64,000 nt of DNA from Mesorhizobium australicum WSM2073 (GTDB lineage Bacteria; Pseudomonadota; Alphaproteobacteria; Rhizobiales; Rhizobiaceae): positions 5,966,001 to 6,030,000 of the forward strand of contig NC_019973.1 of the NCBI RefSeq assembly GCF_000230995.2, written 5' to 3'. Made by a program: the position numbers and the translations under genes. The notes beneath the pieces are model-generated. The model searched no databases and was not told where the DNA came from. It saw nothing but the letters and a program-made list of their open reading frames with translations. This document shows positions 19,575-29,259 of this stretch, piece by piece. Numbering within the stretch: position 1 is the first letter of the stretch; each line of letters opens with the position of its first letter.

Positions 19575-20639
19575 ATGACACAGGGACAGCCGATCAGAAT
19601 TGGCGCGACGGCCAAGCGCCCCACAATTGCCGATCTCGCCCGCGAAGCCGGAGTGAGCGTAGCAACGGTCGATCGCGTCCTGAACGATCGTCTTCCGGTG
19701 CGGGAGCGGACCGCGCGGCTGGTCCATGAAGCCGCCCACGCGATCGGCTATCATGCGGCGGGTCTCATCAAACAGCGCTTGCAACGGGACCTGCCGCAGT
19801 ACCGGCTAGGCTTCATCCTGAGAAAGCCGGCCCAGCATTTCTACCAAGATTTCGCGCGCGAGGTCAAAGCAGCGGTTACTTCGGCCGAGACCTTCTATGG
19901 CATTCCGGTTATCGAATTCGCGCCTTCGCATTCGCCCGGGGAGCTGGCGGCTAGCCTCAAGAATCTTGGTAGGCGCTGTCACGCGATCGGCATGGTGGCG
20001 CCAGACCACCCTAAGATCACGGCGGCAGTCGAGGAGCTCAAGGCAAAAGGCATCCCGGTTTTCTCGCTGCTTTCTGACTTCGCCGCTGGCGTGCGCGAGG
20101 GCTACGTAGGTCTCAACAACCACCGGGTCGGGCGCACGGCAGCTTGGATGTTCTCCAAAGCCGCTAAACGGCCTGGCAAAGTGGCGGTGTTTGTCGGCAG
20201 CCACCGTTTCCAGAGTCATGAGCTGCGGGAAAGCGGCTTCCGTTCCTATTTCCGAGAGAACGAGCCAGCATTCGAGGTGCTCGATACGCTCTTGAACTTT
20301 GAGAAACGACAGATCACTTACGAGGCGCTACTGCATCTTATGCAGCGGGAACCTGAGCTCGTCGGGTTCTACGTGGCCGGCGGTGGCATGGAGGGTGCCA
20401 TCTCCGCGCTCCGGGACGAGTGCAACGGTCAGGATCTCGTCGTGATCGTGAATGAAATCACGCCGGAGTCACGGGCGGCTCTCGCGGATGACATCGTCAC
20501 GATGGCGCTCGCCACACCACTGCGCCGACTTTGCCATGAGCTGATGCTGCTGATGGACCGCGCCCTCAAGAACGGCACGGCGGAGACATCGGGCCAGACA
20601 TTTCTGCCGTTCGATATCTATGTGCCGGAGAATATCTGA
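19575..20639 (+). CDS. LacI-family transcriptional regulator
   Basis: 354 residues. The helix-turn-helix TIADLAREAGVSVATVDRVLN lies at residues ~17-37, followed by the hinge helix and a periplasmic-binding-protein-like sensor domain with GMVAPDHPKI and VGLNNHRVGRTAAWMF. The frame is open to 19479; ATG at 19575 with ACAGGG upstream places the DNA-binding domain near the N-terminus as usual. It lies ahead of a sugar isomerase-like gene, so it probably controls a sugar or cyclitol pathway; the ligand is unknown. Confidence 0.85.
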   Translation: MTQGQPIRIGATAKRPTIADLAREAGVSVATVDRVLNDRLPVRERTARLVHEAAHAIGYHAAGLIKQRLQRDLPQYRLGFILRKPAQHFYQDFAREVKAAVTSAETFYGIPVIEFAPSHSPGELAASLKNLGRRCHAIGMVAPDHPKITAAVEELKAKGIPVFSLLSDFAAGVREGYVGLNNHRVGRTAAWMFSKAAKRPGKVAVFVGSHRFQSHELRESGFRSYFRENEPAFEVLDTLLNFEKRQITYEALLHLMQREPELVGFYVAGGGMEGAISALRDECNGQDLVVIVNEITPESRAALADDIVTMALATPLRRLCHELMLLMDRALKNGTAETSGQTFLPFDIYVPENI

Positions 20640-20801
20640 ATGATGTGATTCCATCAGTGCGTGCTAATTTCCTATCATAAATGCAAGAATCGCTCGATTG
20701 ACTAGCCTGCTCTAATCAGCTTTGTGCATCCGCCTGCGGTGGGGCGCGCGGAGAAGCCAGACAAGACTGGCGCCGCACTTGTTGAAGGAAAAGCCAAGCC
20801 C

Positions 20802-21641
20802 ATGCGCCAGGTATCTCCCCGCTTTGCGCTGCAAGACATGGCGGCGCCTTCTGTCGACGTCAGTGCCATTTTCGCAATTGCGCGTGATCAGGGCCTGACC
20901 GATGTTCAAATCCGTGACCATCGTTTCAGCAATCCTGTTGCACGCGCCATTCCGGCTGCTGAGGTCCGCTCGGCCGCTACCGAAGCCGGCGTCACGATAA
21001 TTTCGATGAACGCTTTGCAGCGCTTCGACGACTGGACTGCCACCCGCCGGGCGGAGGCGAGCAAGCTGGCCGACTACGCTGCGGCCTGCGGGGCCAAGAC
21101 GGTCGTGCTGGTGCCAGTCAACCACGGCTCGCGCGCCAGCGCTGGCGAGCGCCATGACGGTCTCCGCCTCGCTCTAAACGCGCTCAAGCCGATCCTCCAA
21201 TCGCGCGGGCTTATCGGCCTGATTGAGCCGCTGGGCTTTCGAACCTGCTCGCTCCGATCAAAGAGGGAAGCGGTCGAGGCCATTGCCGCGGTTGACGGCC
21301 AGACCGTGTTTCGCCTGATGCACGATACGTTCCACCACACGCTCGCCGGCGAGACCTCCTTGTTTGGCGAGCTTACCGGACTCGCGCACATTTCAGGCGT
21401 GAACGACCCGATGTTCTGGATTTACCCGGATCGCCTTCCTGGAGGTTCTGACAATGCCAGTCAGATCCAGGCGCTGCTTGATCATGGTTATGCGGGACCC
21501 TTCTCGTTCGAACTGGTAGAGGAAGTGTGCACGATGGACGAGCTCGCTGGCGCGCTTGCCGCCAGTATTGCTTTCATCCAGCGCGTGCTGTCGACGCGAA
21601 AGCAGTTGGTCGAAGAGGTAGAAAGCGAAATGGACGTGTAA
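20802..21641 (+). CDS. MocC/IolE-like TIM-barrel sugar isomerase, copy 1
   Basis: 279 residues of the AP-endonuclease-2-like TIM-barrel family that includes IolE and the rhizopine protein MocC. IEPLGFRTCSLRSK (~146) and HDTFHHTLAGE (~180) carry the Glu and His residues that bind metal in this family. A closely related copy lies at 37793-38788, about seven in ten residues the same by eye. The start at 20802 matches where conservation between the two copies begins; a GTG at 20724 is possible. It follows the LacI gene by 162 bp and is convergent with nodD (14-bp gap). Substrate unknown. Confidence 0.8.
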   Translation: MRQVSPRFALQDMAAPSVDVSAIFAIARDQGLTDVQIRDHRFSNPVARAIPAAEVRSAATEAGVTIISMNALQRFDDWTATRRAEASKLADYAAACGAKTVVLVPVNHGSRASAGERHDGLRLALNALKPILQSRGLIGLIEPLGFRTCSLRSKREAVEAIAAVDGQTVFRLMHDTFHHTLAGETSLFGELTGLAHISGVNDPMFWIYPDRLPGGSDNASQIQALLDHGYAGPFSFELVEEVCTMDELAGALAASIAFIQRVLSTRKQLVEEVESEMDV

Positions 21642-21655
21642 AGCCTTGCGTGTTG

Positions 21656-22573
21656 TCACAGCGGAACAGCCATGCGAGCTGCCTCCTGTATCATTACCTC
21701 GCGCATCCAGACGCTTGCCGGATCGGTATTATGGAGTGCTGGCCATTGGACCGCTTCGGTGAAAGCAGGAAGCGGCAGCGGAAGTTCCACAATCTGAAGG
21801 GGGAAGGTTTTTTCGAAGTACTTAACCAGCCGGAAGGGCATGGTCGCAATACGAGCCGTGCCGGACACCATGGGTGGGATCATGCTGAAGCCCTGCACGG
21901 CCACCTCGACACGTCTTTTAAGACCATGCTCGAGTAAGAACCATTCCTCGACGGACGGCATCAGCGAACGTCCGAACCTGACCGAGACGTGCCTCATCGA
22001 CAGGTATCTCTCGAATGTAAGCTGCCGTCTCAGCTGCCTGTTCGTGGGACAGCCGACGCATACGAGCCTCTCGTCGAACAAGGCCACGCTCGAATGCGCG
22101 CTCGACGTGAACAAATCTGGAAGAACTACAAAATCGACGTCGCCGCGCCCGAGGAGCTCATCGGGGCTATCGTTGACAGGCAGCAATTCGAAACTGACGG
22201 CGGGGGCTTCCCGGGCAACACGTTCCACGACTTTCTCAAAAAAAACGAGCGTGGCGAAATCGGAAATAGTGATCCTGAAGCGACGATCGGATCGAGCCGG
22301 GTCAAACGGATCGGAAGAAATAATCGTACGTTGGATGTGCAGCAGAGCGTCGCGGACTGCGGGGCCAAGTGCTGCCGCACGTGACGTCAGAATACGTTCG
22401 CGGCCGTTCATGCTGAACAGTTCATCGCCGAAAAAATCGCGCAGTCGGGCGACGGCCGCACTCATCGCCGGCTGACTGAGATTGATCCGGCGTGCCGCCG
22501 CCGAGAGATTGCGCTCGGCCAGCAATGCGTCCAGCACGACGAGAAGATTGAGATCAAGCCCCCTGAAACGCAT
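21656..22573 (-). CDS. nodD: LysR-type nodulation regulator NodD, copy 1
   Basis: 305 residues. [20 protein letters not shown] leads into the LysR helix-turn-helix [22 protein letters not shown], then the flavonoid-sensing domain. NodD binds nod boxes and activates nod genes on sensing plant flavonoids. The frame is open into the nod box to 22615, but the conserved MRF start is at 22573. It is divergent from nodA copy 1, with the nod box in between. It resembles copy 2 (26735-27718) closely, except that copy 2 has ~20 extra C-terminal residues. Confidence 0.95.
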   Translation of the reverse strand: MRFRGLDLNLLVVLDALLAERNLSAAARRINLSQPAMSAAVARLRDFFGDELFSMNGRERILTSRAAALGPAVRDALLHIQRTIISSDPFDPARSDRRFRITISDFATLVFFEKVVERVAREAPAVSFELLPVNDSPDELLGRGDVDFVVLPDLFTSSAHSSVALFDERLVCVGCPTNRQLRRQLTFERYLSMRHVSVRFGRSLMPSVEEWFLLEHGLKRRVEVAVQGFSMIPPMVSGTARIATMPFRLVKYFEKTFPLQIVELPLPLPAFTEAVQWPALHNTDPASVWMREVMIQEAARMAVPL

Positions 22574-22583
22574 TTCTGCGGCT

Positions 22584-22632
22584 ATCCATCGAGTGGATAC
22601 CTTCCATCGAAACAAACGATTTTATCATTGTG
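22584..22632 (+). promoter_or_regulatory. nod box upstream of nodAFEG
   Basis: A 49-bp nod box starting ATCCATCGAGTGGATA and ending in the conserved ATCGAAACAAACGATTTTAT core. It lies between divergent nodD and nodA, 100 bp ahead of the nodA start. NodD binding is inferred from the match to the known consensus. Confidence 0.92.
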
Positions 22633-22731
22633 CTGAAATCTCGCATGGACAAACACCTGACGCACCGATCACCCGCTGCCTCTATGCCGTGATGAGCGTC
22701 TTAAGGACAACCCGAAAGGAGAAATTCTTCC

Positions 22732-23322
22732 ATGCGCTCTGCCGTGCAGTGGAGGTTATGCTGGGAAAATAACTTGCAAGTGGCCGACCATGTCGAGCTC
22801 TCCGATTTCTTCCGAAAGACCTATGGACGAAACGGGGCCTTCGGCGCAAAGCCATTCGAAGGTAGCCGCAGTTGGGCCGGCGCAAGACCCGAACTCCGCC
22901 TTATTGCCAGCGACCCTGAGGGCGTAGCGGCACACATCGGCATACTGCGCCGCTTCATCAAGGTTGGCGACGTCGATGTTCTTGTGGCTGAGTTGGGCCT
23001 GTATGGCGTTCGTCAGGATCTTGAGAAGCTTGGAATCAGCTTTTCTATGCGCGCCGTATATCCCGTCCTGCAGCAGATGGGGGTTCCCTTCGGTTTCGGC
23101 ACGGTTCGGCACGCCATGCGGAATCATGTTGAGAGGTACTGCAGAGAGGGCATAGCCACCATTGTGCCAGGCGTCCGGGTCCGTTCGAGCCGCGCAAATG
23201 TGCATCACGACCTGCCGTCCACGCGCCTGGATGACGTGCTCGTGTTGGTATCGCCAATTGGACGCTCGATGGACGAATGGCCTTCCGGCACGCTGATCGA
23301 CCGCAACGGTCCGGAGCTGTGA
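22732..23322 (+). CDS. nodA: Nod factor N-acyltransferase NodA, copy 1
   Basis: 196 residues, the usual NodA length, opening [13 protein letters not shown] and ending [23 protein letters not shown]. NodA transfers a fatty acyl chain to the free amino group of the chitin oligomer made by NodC and NodB. This copy heads nodF-nodE-nodG, which make a special acyl chain, and is not followed by nodB. It differs from copy 2 (28017-28607) at about three in ten residues by eye, so both are kept and may prefer different acyl donors. Confidence 0.96.
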   Translation: MRSAVQWRLCWENNLQVADHVELSDFFRKTYGRNGAFGAKPFEGSRSWAGARPELRLIASDPEGVAAHIGILRRFIKVGDVDVLVAELGLYGVRQDLEKLGISFSMRAVYPVLQQMGVPFGFGTVRHAMRNHVERYCREGIATIVPGVRVRSSRANVHHDLPSTRLDDVLVLVSPIGRSMDEWPSGTLIDRNGPEL

Positions 23323-23533
23323 ACTTCGGGGCTGCATATCCGTCCCGAGTGGCTACGGCCTCCCAGCAACATTCTTCGCCATCGCAGCCTGCGCCGCAGG
23401 CCAGCCGGACTTATCCGGCTCTATGGGCGTTAAGCTTCTTCAGTTGCAGAAGTTTAATGGCTGGTTCCCCGACGCGCGGCTCAAGGAGTTATGTCGCGCA
23501 CGTAAAAAACAAGCTGAAATGGAAAGAAACAAA

Positions 23534-23815
23534 ATGTCTGATCAACTTATAACGGAAGTCATTGAGATAATCAGGAAGCGCATCGAATCGGAGAACGCCG
23601 AGGGAACGACTGCAGCATCCGTCGGCGAAATAACCACTGCGACGGAAGTGACTTCGCTCGGGATCGATTCACTGGGGTTGGCGGACGTGCTCTGGGACCT
23701 CGAGCAGGCGTACGGCATCAAGATCGAGATGAACTCGGCCGATGCGTGGTCTGATCTCCAAACTGTCGGGGACATGGTGGAAGCCATCCGCGGCTTGCTC
23801 AACAAGGCGGCTTGA
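23534..23815 (+). CDS. nodF: Specialised acyl carrier protein NodF
   Basis: 93 residues. [16 protein letters not shown] holds Ser46, the attachment site for 4'-phosphopantetheine. NodF carries the growing chain while NodE makes the polyunsaturated fatty acid used on some Nod factors. The frame is open to 23423, but the family begins at [16 protein letters not shown]. Its stop codon touches the nodE ATG with no gap, so the two are translationally coupled. Confidence 0.94.
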   Translation: MSDQLITEVIEIIRKRIESENAEGTTAASVGEITTATEVTSLGIDSLGLADVLWDLEQAYGIKIEMNSADAWSDLQTVGDMVEAIRGLLNKAA

Positions 23816-25024
23816 ATGGATCGCCGGGTCGTCATCACTGGACTAGGCGGGCTGTGCGGGCTGGGCACCGATGTCGGCTCCATCTGGAAAGGCATGCGCG
23901 AGGGCCGATCGGCCATCGGTCCGATTATCAATGCACAGCTTCACGGGCTGGAGGGCGCGATCGGCGCCGAGATCAAGACGCTGCCTGAGCACGACATTGA
24001 GCCCCGGCAGCTGCTCTCCATGGGACGTTTCAGCCTGCTTGCCGTGCTTGCAGCACGCGAAGCCATGCGACAGTCCGGACTCTCCTGCGATGAAGGCAAT
24101 GCCCATCGCTTTGGCGCAATAGTGGGTGCCGGCTTCGGCGGCTACGATGCGACCGAGAAAGGCTACCGCGACGTCCTTTTGGGGGGAGCGTCCCGCGTTG
24201 AACTGTTCTCGGGAGTAAAGGCGATGCCGAGCGCGGCTGCGTGCCAGGTCAGCATGAGCCTCGGCCTTCGCGGGCCGGTCTTCGCCGTCACCACCGCCTG
24301 TGCATCGGGCAATCATGCGATTGCCTCGGCCGTAGACCAGATCAAGTATGGCCGAGCCGACGTGATGCTTGCGGGAGGCAGCGACGCGGCGTTCGTGTAC
24401 ATGATGATGAAGGCATGGGAAGCCATGCGCGTGCTCGCTCCGGACACTTGCCGGCCCTTCTCCGCGGACCGGAAGGGAGTGGTGCTGGGCGAAGGTGCGG
24501 GCATGGCCGTACTGGAAAGCTATGAGCATGCTACCGCCCGGGGTGCAACGATTCTTGCCGAGGTCGCGGGCATCGGTCTGTCTGCCGATGCCTCCCACAT
24601 CGCCGCGCCGGCAGTTCACGGGCCGGAAGGCGCGATGCGCGCCTGCCTTGCCGATGCGAAACTGAATCCAGAGGACGTCGAGTACCTGAACGCGCACGGC
24701 ACCGGCACCAAGGCCAACGATCAAATCGAAACGGCGGCGATCAAGCGAGTCTTCGGTGAGCATGCTCATTCGATGTCCGTCTCTTCCACCAAATCCACCC
24801 ACGGTCACTGCCTAGGTGCAGCCAGCGCGATTGAAATGATCGCCTGTGTGATGGCGATTCAGGAGGGCGTGGTACCTCCGACCGCCAACTATCGCGAGCC
24901 AGACCCCGATTGCGATCTCGATGTCACGCCCAACGTGCCGCGCGAGCGTAAGGTGCGTGTGGCCATGAGCAACGCGTTTGCCATGGGGGGCACGAACGCA
25001 GTTCTAGCGTTCAAGCACGTATAG
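23816..25024 (+). CDS. nodE: Beta-ketoacyl synthase NodE
   Basis: 402 residues of the KAS II type. Catalytic residues are all visible: Cys162 in [10 protein letters not shown], His294 in [11 protein letters not shown] and His329 in [10 protein letters not shown]. With NodF it extends fatty acids destined for Nod factor and helps decide host range. It begins directly at the nodF stop codon. Confidence 0.95.
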   Translation: MDRRVVITGLGGLCGLGTDVGSIWKGMREGRSAIGPIINAQLHGLEGAIGAEIKTLPEHDIEPRQLLSMGRFSLLAVLAAREAMRQSGLSCDEGNAHRFGAIVGAGFGGYDATEKGYRDVLLGGASRVELFSGVKAMPSAAACQVSMSLGLRGPVFAVTTACASGNHAIASAVDQIKYGRADVMLAGGSDAAFVYMMMKAWEAMRVLAPDTCRPFSADRKGVVLGEGAGMAVLESYEHATARGATILAEVAGIGLSADASHIAAPAVHGPEGAMRACLADAKLNPEDVEYLNAHGTGTKANDQIETAAIKRVFGEHAHSMSVSSTKSTHGHCLGAASAIEMIACVMAIQEGVVPPTANYREPDPDCDLDVTPNVPRERKVRVAMSNAFAMGGTNAVLAFKHV

Positions 25025-25270
25025 TGAGCGTCCATGTCGCCGCAAAGTCCTTCCGCGCGCCTTGCTGGACAGTCTGAACGCTCTCCCAGTGTCCACCAGT
25101 CAGCTCCAGGTGGTCAGATCGGTCGAGCCGCGTCTGGTCGTGCGGCCGATGCCGCCGCAACCCAATTGGTGCGTGAACTCACCAAGGCCGTTTGGCCAGG
25201 AAGCCAACCATCGAGCCGTTCCGGAAAAGGCGAAACCGAATTCGCCGGCCTGAAGAGAAGAGGACAAGAT

Positions 25271-26008
25271 ATGTTCGAACTGACCGGCCGCAAGGCGCTC
25301 GTCACCGGGGCATCGGGAGGCATCGGCGAGGCGATCGCCAGGATACTGCATGCGCAGGGCGCCATTGTTGGCCTGCATGGTACGCGCATCGAGAAGCTGG
25401 AGACGCTGGCCGCCGAGCTTGGGGACAGGGTCAAGCTGTTTCCGGCCAACCTTTCGAACCGCGACGAGGTCAAGGCGCTTGGCCAGAAGGCGGAGGCCGA
25501 TCTCGAAGGGGTTGACATCCTGGTCAACAATGCCGGCATCACCAAGGACGGCCTGTTCGTGCGCATGTCGGACACAGACTGGGATACGGTGATGGAAGTG
25601 AACCTGACCGCAGTGTTCAGGCTGACCCGGGAACTGACCCACCCGATGATGCGCCGCCGCCATGGCCGCATCATCAACATCACTTCAGTTTCGGGTATCA
25701 CCGGTAATTCGGGCCAGACCAACTACTCAGCTTCCAAGGCCGGCATGATCGGTTTCTCCAAATCGCTGGCGCAGGAGATCGCCACCCGCAACATCACGGT
25801 CAACTGCGTCGCCCCCGGTTACATCAAATCAGCGATGACCGACAAGCTCAACGACAAGCAGAAAGAGGCGATTATGGCAGCGATCCCGACCCGGCGCATG
25901 GGCACCAGCGCTGAAGTCGCGTCCGCGGTCGCCTACCTCGCCTCCAACGAAGCCGCCTACGTCACCGGCCAGACCGTCCACGTCAATGGCGGCATGGCCA
26001 TGATCTGA
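25271..26008 (+). CDS. nodG: 3-oxoacyl-ACP reductase NodG (FabG-like)
   Basis: 245 residues of the short-chain dehydrogenase family: TGASGGIG at 12-19 binds the cofactor, NNAG at 86-89, and Ser139, Tyr152 and Lys156 form the catalytic set. It reduces 3-oxoacyl-ACP; NodG is a FabG relative in nodFEG operons. The frame is open to 25034, but the SDR fold begins at the ATG at 25271 and the intervening sequence is low-complexity, so the 246-bp nodE-nodG gap is treated as untranslated. Confidence 0.92.
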   Translation: MFELTGRKALVTGASGGIGEAIARILHAQGAIVGLHGTRIEKLETLAAELGDRVKLFPANLSNRDEVKALGQKAEADLEGVDILVNNAGITKDGLFVRMSDTDWDTVMEVNLTAVFRLTRELTHPMMRRRHGRIINITSVSGITGNSGQTNYSASKAGMIGFSKSLAQEIATRNITVNCVAPGYIKSAMTDKLNDKQKEAIMAAIPTRRMGTSAEVASAVAYLASNEAAYVTGQTVHVNGGMAMI

Positions 26009-26130
26009 GCACGGGGTAACCGGAGCCTACCTTGTCGTAGGCATCGCGCGACAGGCCTCACCGCCGGGGTTTGCAGGGCAAGTGCTGCTGCATGCGGATC
26101 AAACGTCTGCGGCGCTTGTCGTAGACGGTT

Positions 26131-26193
26131 TATCCCGCAGCCGGGCCACGGCTGCACTCATGGCCGGGCGAATGAGTTTGATACGCGTGCCGC
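26131..26193 (-). pseudogene. Short relic of a third nodD-like gene
   Basis: Read on the minus strand this gives [19 protein letters not shown], against [19 protein letters not shown] in both NodD proteins of the window. DNA similarity extends over about 60 bp and then stops. The rest of 26009-26734 shows no gene. It sits ~540 bp beyond the 3' end of nodD copy 2 and looks like debris from a rearrangement. Confidence 0.65.
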
Positions 26194-26734
26194 GGCAGCG
26201 CAACAGGGACTCAAAGCCAGGCCACAGGCCTTTCCGGTCGGCATGGCGACCAAGATCCTTGCGCTCACCGATCCGCTCGGCACTTGTGTGCTTCGTCCCC
26301 CCTGTCAGGAGGCCGCTTCGATACGGGGTTTCGCCCGTCCATCGAGGGCGTCGCCTTCGGCGATCCGACGCCGACAAGGGTTCAACATCAACACCATCAT
26401 TGCCGATCTGAACGACCGCGTCGCCAGGATCGTAATCCAGCACGATCCGAGGCGCGCCTTGCCGCCTCCTCTCGATCTGGAAGCGTCTGATCGAGAACTT
26501 CTTCTGCACCCAAGCGTATGCCAGGACAACTCCAACCAGAGCTTCGAAGCGAGCATCGACCGCAACCGCGGCATAACCCACCATGGGGCTCAGCAAACCT
26601 AGACCAAGGCCAGCCAAGCTGCGAATCCGGATGAGGTACCGACCCAAGACATGCACTTCGAGCTCCGCTCCTCGCTTCGGGCGTCTCACAGTCTGCAAGC
26701 GCAACACCTGCCGATCAGCTGACGATCCGTCGCC

Positions 26735-27718
26735 TCAGGCAACATGAGTGTGGGCGGTAACGGCCGACACAAGTCCAGGAGCGCTGGGGGCCTCTCGTGG
26801 ATTCGCAGGAGTAGCAAGCCGGGATGCTTCCTGCACCATTATCTCCCGCATCCAGATGCTGGCCGGATCGCTGTTGTGGTTGGCCAGCCATTGGACGGCT
26901 TCGGTGAAAACGGGAAGCGGCAGTGGAAGTTCGACGACCTTAAGGGGGAACGTTCTTTCGAAGTGCTTAACCAGCCGGAGGGGCACGGACGAAATACGAG
27001 CTGTGCCGGACACCATTGGCGGCACCATGCTGAAGCCCTGCACCTCGACTTCGACACGTCTTTTTAGGCCGTGCTCGAGCAAGAACAGTTCCTCGATAGA
27101 GGGCTTGCGCCAACGTCCGAACCTGACGCAGACGTGCCTCATCGACAGGTATCTCTCAAATGTAAGCTGCCGTGGCAGCTGCTTGTTGGCGGCACAACCC
27201 ACGCATACCAGCTTCTCATCGAAAAGCGCCACGCTTGGATGCGCGCCCGACATGAACATATCCGGAAGAATTACAAAGTCGATGTCGCCGCGCCGGAGGA
27301 GCTCGTCCGGGTTGTCATCGAGTGGCAGCAATTCGAACGTGACGGCGGGGGCTTCACGAGCGACACGCTCCACGACTTTTTCAAAAAAAACGAGCGTGGC
27401 GAAATCGGAAATAATGATCCTGAAGCGTCGATCGGATCGAGACGGGTCAAACGGATCCGAAGAAATAATCGAGGACTGGATACGCAGGAGAGCGTCGCGG
27501 ACTGCGGGGGCAAGTGCAATCGCTCGTGAGGTCAGGATGCGCTCTCGACCGTTCATACTGAACAGTTCATCACCGAAAAAGTCGCGCAGCCGGGCGACAG
27601 CCGCACTCATGGCCGGCTGGCTTAGGTTTATGCGGCGTGCCGCCGCCGAGAGATTGCGCTCGGCCAGCAATGCGTCCAGCACAACGAGAAGGTTGAGATC
27701 AAGCCCCTTGAAACGCAT
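26735..27718 (-). CDS. nodD: LysR-type nodulation regulator NodD, copy 2
   Basis: 327 residues, starting [20 protein letters not shown], with the same helix-turn-helix as copy 1. The C-terminus is longer than in copy 1 ([25 protein letters not shown]). It is divergent from nodA copy 2 with a nod box between. A start at 27730 is in frame but lies inside the nod box. Two NodD proteins could respond to different flavonoids, as known in other rhizobia; that is inference here. Confidence 0.95.
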   Translation of the reverse strand: MRFKGLDLNLLVVLDALLAERNLSAAARRINLSQPAMSAAVARLRDFFGDELFSMNGRERILTSRAIALAPAVRDALLRIQSSIISSDPFDPSRSDRRFRIIISDFATLVFFEKVVERVAREAPAVTFELLPLDDNPDELLRRGDIDFVILPDMFMSGAHPSVALFDEKLVCVGCAANKQLPRQLTFERYLSMRHVCVRFGRWRKPSIEELFLLEHGLKRRVEVEVQGFSMVPPMVSGTARISSVPLRLVKHFERTFPLKVVELPLPLPVFTEAVQWLANHNSDPASIWMREIMVQEASRLATPANPREAPSAPGLVSAVTAHTHVA

Positions 27719-27728
27719 GCCTGCGGCC

Positions 27729-27777
27729 ATCCATAGAGTGGATACCTTTCATCGAAACAAACGATTTTACCAGTTTT
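27729..27777 (+). promoter_or_regulatory. nod box upstream of nodABCIJ
   Basis: Starts ATCCATAGAGTGGATA and contains the core ATCGAAACAAACGATTTTAC. Nearly the same as the first nod box, but nodA begins 239 bp downstream here against 100 bp there, so the leader differs. Confidence 0.92.
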
Positions 27778-28016
27778 GCGGAACGTCGCATAGGGACCTC
27801 ACAAGAGATGTAAGCAAGCCCTAAAGGAACTTGATGCTTGCGTGGGTGCCGGACAGCATTTCTGGCGTACGCCTTCCGGTGTCGACCGGATCGCATGTCC
27901 AGTGCGGCTAAAGTTCACCGTGACCTGCGAAAGCCATATCGCGCCGGCTCGACGCGACAAGCTCCCCGTCATTACGCGCTTACCTCAGGAAAACAGGAAC
28001 GGACAGAGGTCTTTCC

Positions 28017-28607
28017 ATGCGCTCTGAAGTGCAGTGGAGGTTGTGTTGGGAAAACGAGTTGCAACGGCATGAGCATGTCGAGCTCTCAGACTTCTTGCAC
28101 AAAACCTATGGAGGGACTGGCACCTTCTCCGCAATGCGATTCGAAGGCGGGCGGAGTTGGTTCGGCGCGAGGCCAGAGCTCCGAGCAATTGGTAGGGACA
28201 CGCACGGTGTAGCGGCACATCTCGGTCTACTGCGCCGTTTCATCAAAGTTGGCGCAATCGACGTGCTGGTGGCCGAACTCGGATTGTACGGGGTGCGTCG
28301 GGATCTTGAGGGCCTCGGCATCAGCTTGTCCCTGCGCAGTCTGTATCCGGCGCTGCAGCAGATGGGCGTTCCATTCGCTTTCGGCACGGTTCGGCACGAA
28401 ATGCGAAATCACATCCAGAGGCTCTGCAAGGTGGGGCTTGGGAAGATTGTGCCGGACGTTCGCATCCGCTCAACCTTGGCAGACATGCATCCCGACCTGC
28501 CGCCCACGCGCTTGGAGGACGATCTCGTCTTTGTCTCGCCGATTGGGCGGTCGATTGACGAGTGGCCGTCCGGCACCTTCATCGAGCGGAACGGTCCGGA
28601 GCTATGA
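28017..28607 (+). CDS. nodA: Nod factor N-acyltransferase NodA, copy 2
   Basis: 196 residues, starting [13 protein letters not shown] and ending [14 protein letters not shown]. Same family and length as copy 1; the two agree strongly at the ends and in [18 protein letters not shown]. This copy heads nodB-nodC-nodI-nodJ. Its last codons overlap the nodB start (ATGA), the usual nodAB arrangement. ACAGAGG lies upstream of the ATG. Confidence 0.97.
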   Translation: MRSEVQWRLCWENELQRHEHVELSDFLHKTYGGTGTFSAMRFEGGRSWFGARPELRAIGRDTHGVAAHLGLLRRFIKVGAIDVLVAELGLYGVRRDLEGLGISLSLRSLYPALQQMGVPFAFGTVRHEMRNHIQRLCKVGLGKIVPDVRIRSTLADMHPDLPPTRLEDDLVFVSPIGRSIDEWPSGTFIERNGPEL

Positions 28608-29245
28608 AACATCTGGACTGCATATGTGAAATGTCCAGTCACTGCGCAGACGGCACCCAAGAGCGCAGCGTCTATCTCACGTTTGACGACGGTCCCGATC
28701 CCGTTTGGACACCGGAGGTCCTCGACGTGCTGGCGCAACACCGGACACCGGCGACATTCTTCCTGATCGGTGACGCGGCTGTAGACCGGCCGGAGCTTGT
28801 CCGGCGAATTATTGCGGATGGGCATGAAGTGGCCAATCACACGATGACTCATCGGGATCTGTCCAGATGCGAACCCGGCGAAGTTGAACGTGAAATAGTT
28901 GAGGCGAACAGCGCCATCAGGATGGCGTGCCCGCAAGCTGCGGTGCGGTACTTTCGTGCGCCCTATGGGAGCTGGACCAAAGAAGCTCTCAAAGCCTCGG
29001 CGAGCACTGGATTGGCACCCCTGCATTGGTCAGTCGATCCGCGAGACTGGGCTCGCCCCGGAGCGGACTTGATTGTCGATGCAGTTCTCGCCGGGGTCCG
29101 CCCGGGCGCGATTGTGCTCCTTCACGACGGGTGTGAGTGCTCTCGAAGCGATCCGCGCGACCAGACCGTTGTGGCGCTGTCCCGCCTGATCCCAGCGCTC
29201 CACGACCGCGGATTCACAGTCCGACCCCTTCCTCAACATCATTGA
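28604..29245 (+). CDS. nodB: Chitooligosaccharide N-deacetylase NodB
   Basis: 213 residues. The polysaccharide deacetylase fold is shown by [10 protein letters not shown] (Asp28, Asp29) and the metal-binding pair His79-x3-His83 in [18 protein letters not shown] and IVLLHDG are the later motifs. It removes the acetyl group from the non-reducing end of the chitin oligomer so NodA can acylate it. The ATG overlaps the nodA stop codon. Confidence 0.96.
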   Translation: MKHLDCICEMSSHCADGTQERSVYLTFDDGPDPVWTPEVLDVLAQHRTPATFFLIGDAAVDRPELVRRIIADGHEVANHTMTHRDLSRCEPGEVEREIVEANSAIRMACPQAAVRYFRAPYGSWTKEALKASASTGLAPLHWSVDPRDWARPGADLIVDAVLAGVRPGAIVLLHDGCECSRSDPRDQTVVALSRLIPALHDRGFTVRPLPQHH

Positions 29246-29259
29246 ACAAACGAGATCCT

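Noticed and set aside
26748..27824. 358-codon open frame on the + strand
   Set aside because: It lies antisense to nodD copy 2 and reflects its GC-biased third positions; a similar shadow (21840-22475) lies opposite nodD copy 1.
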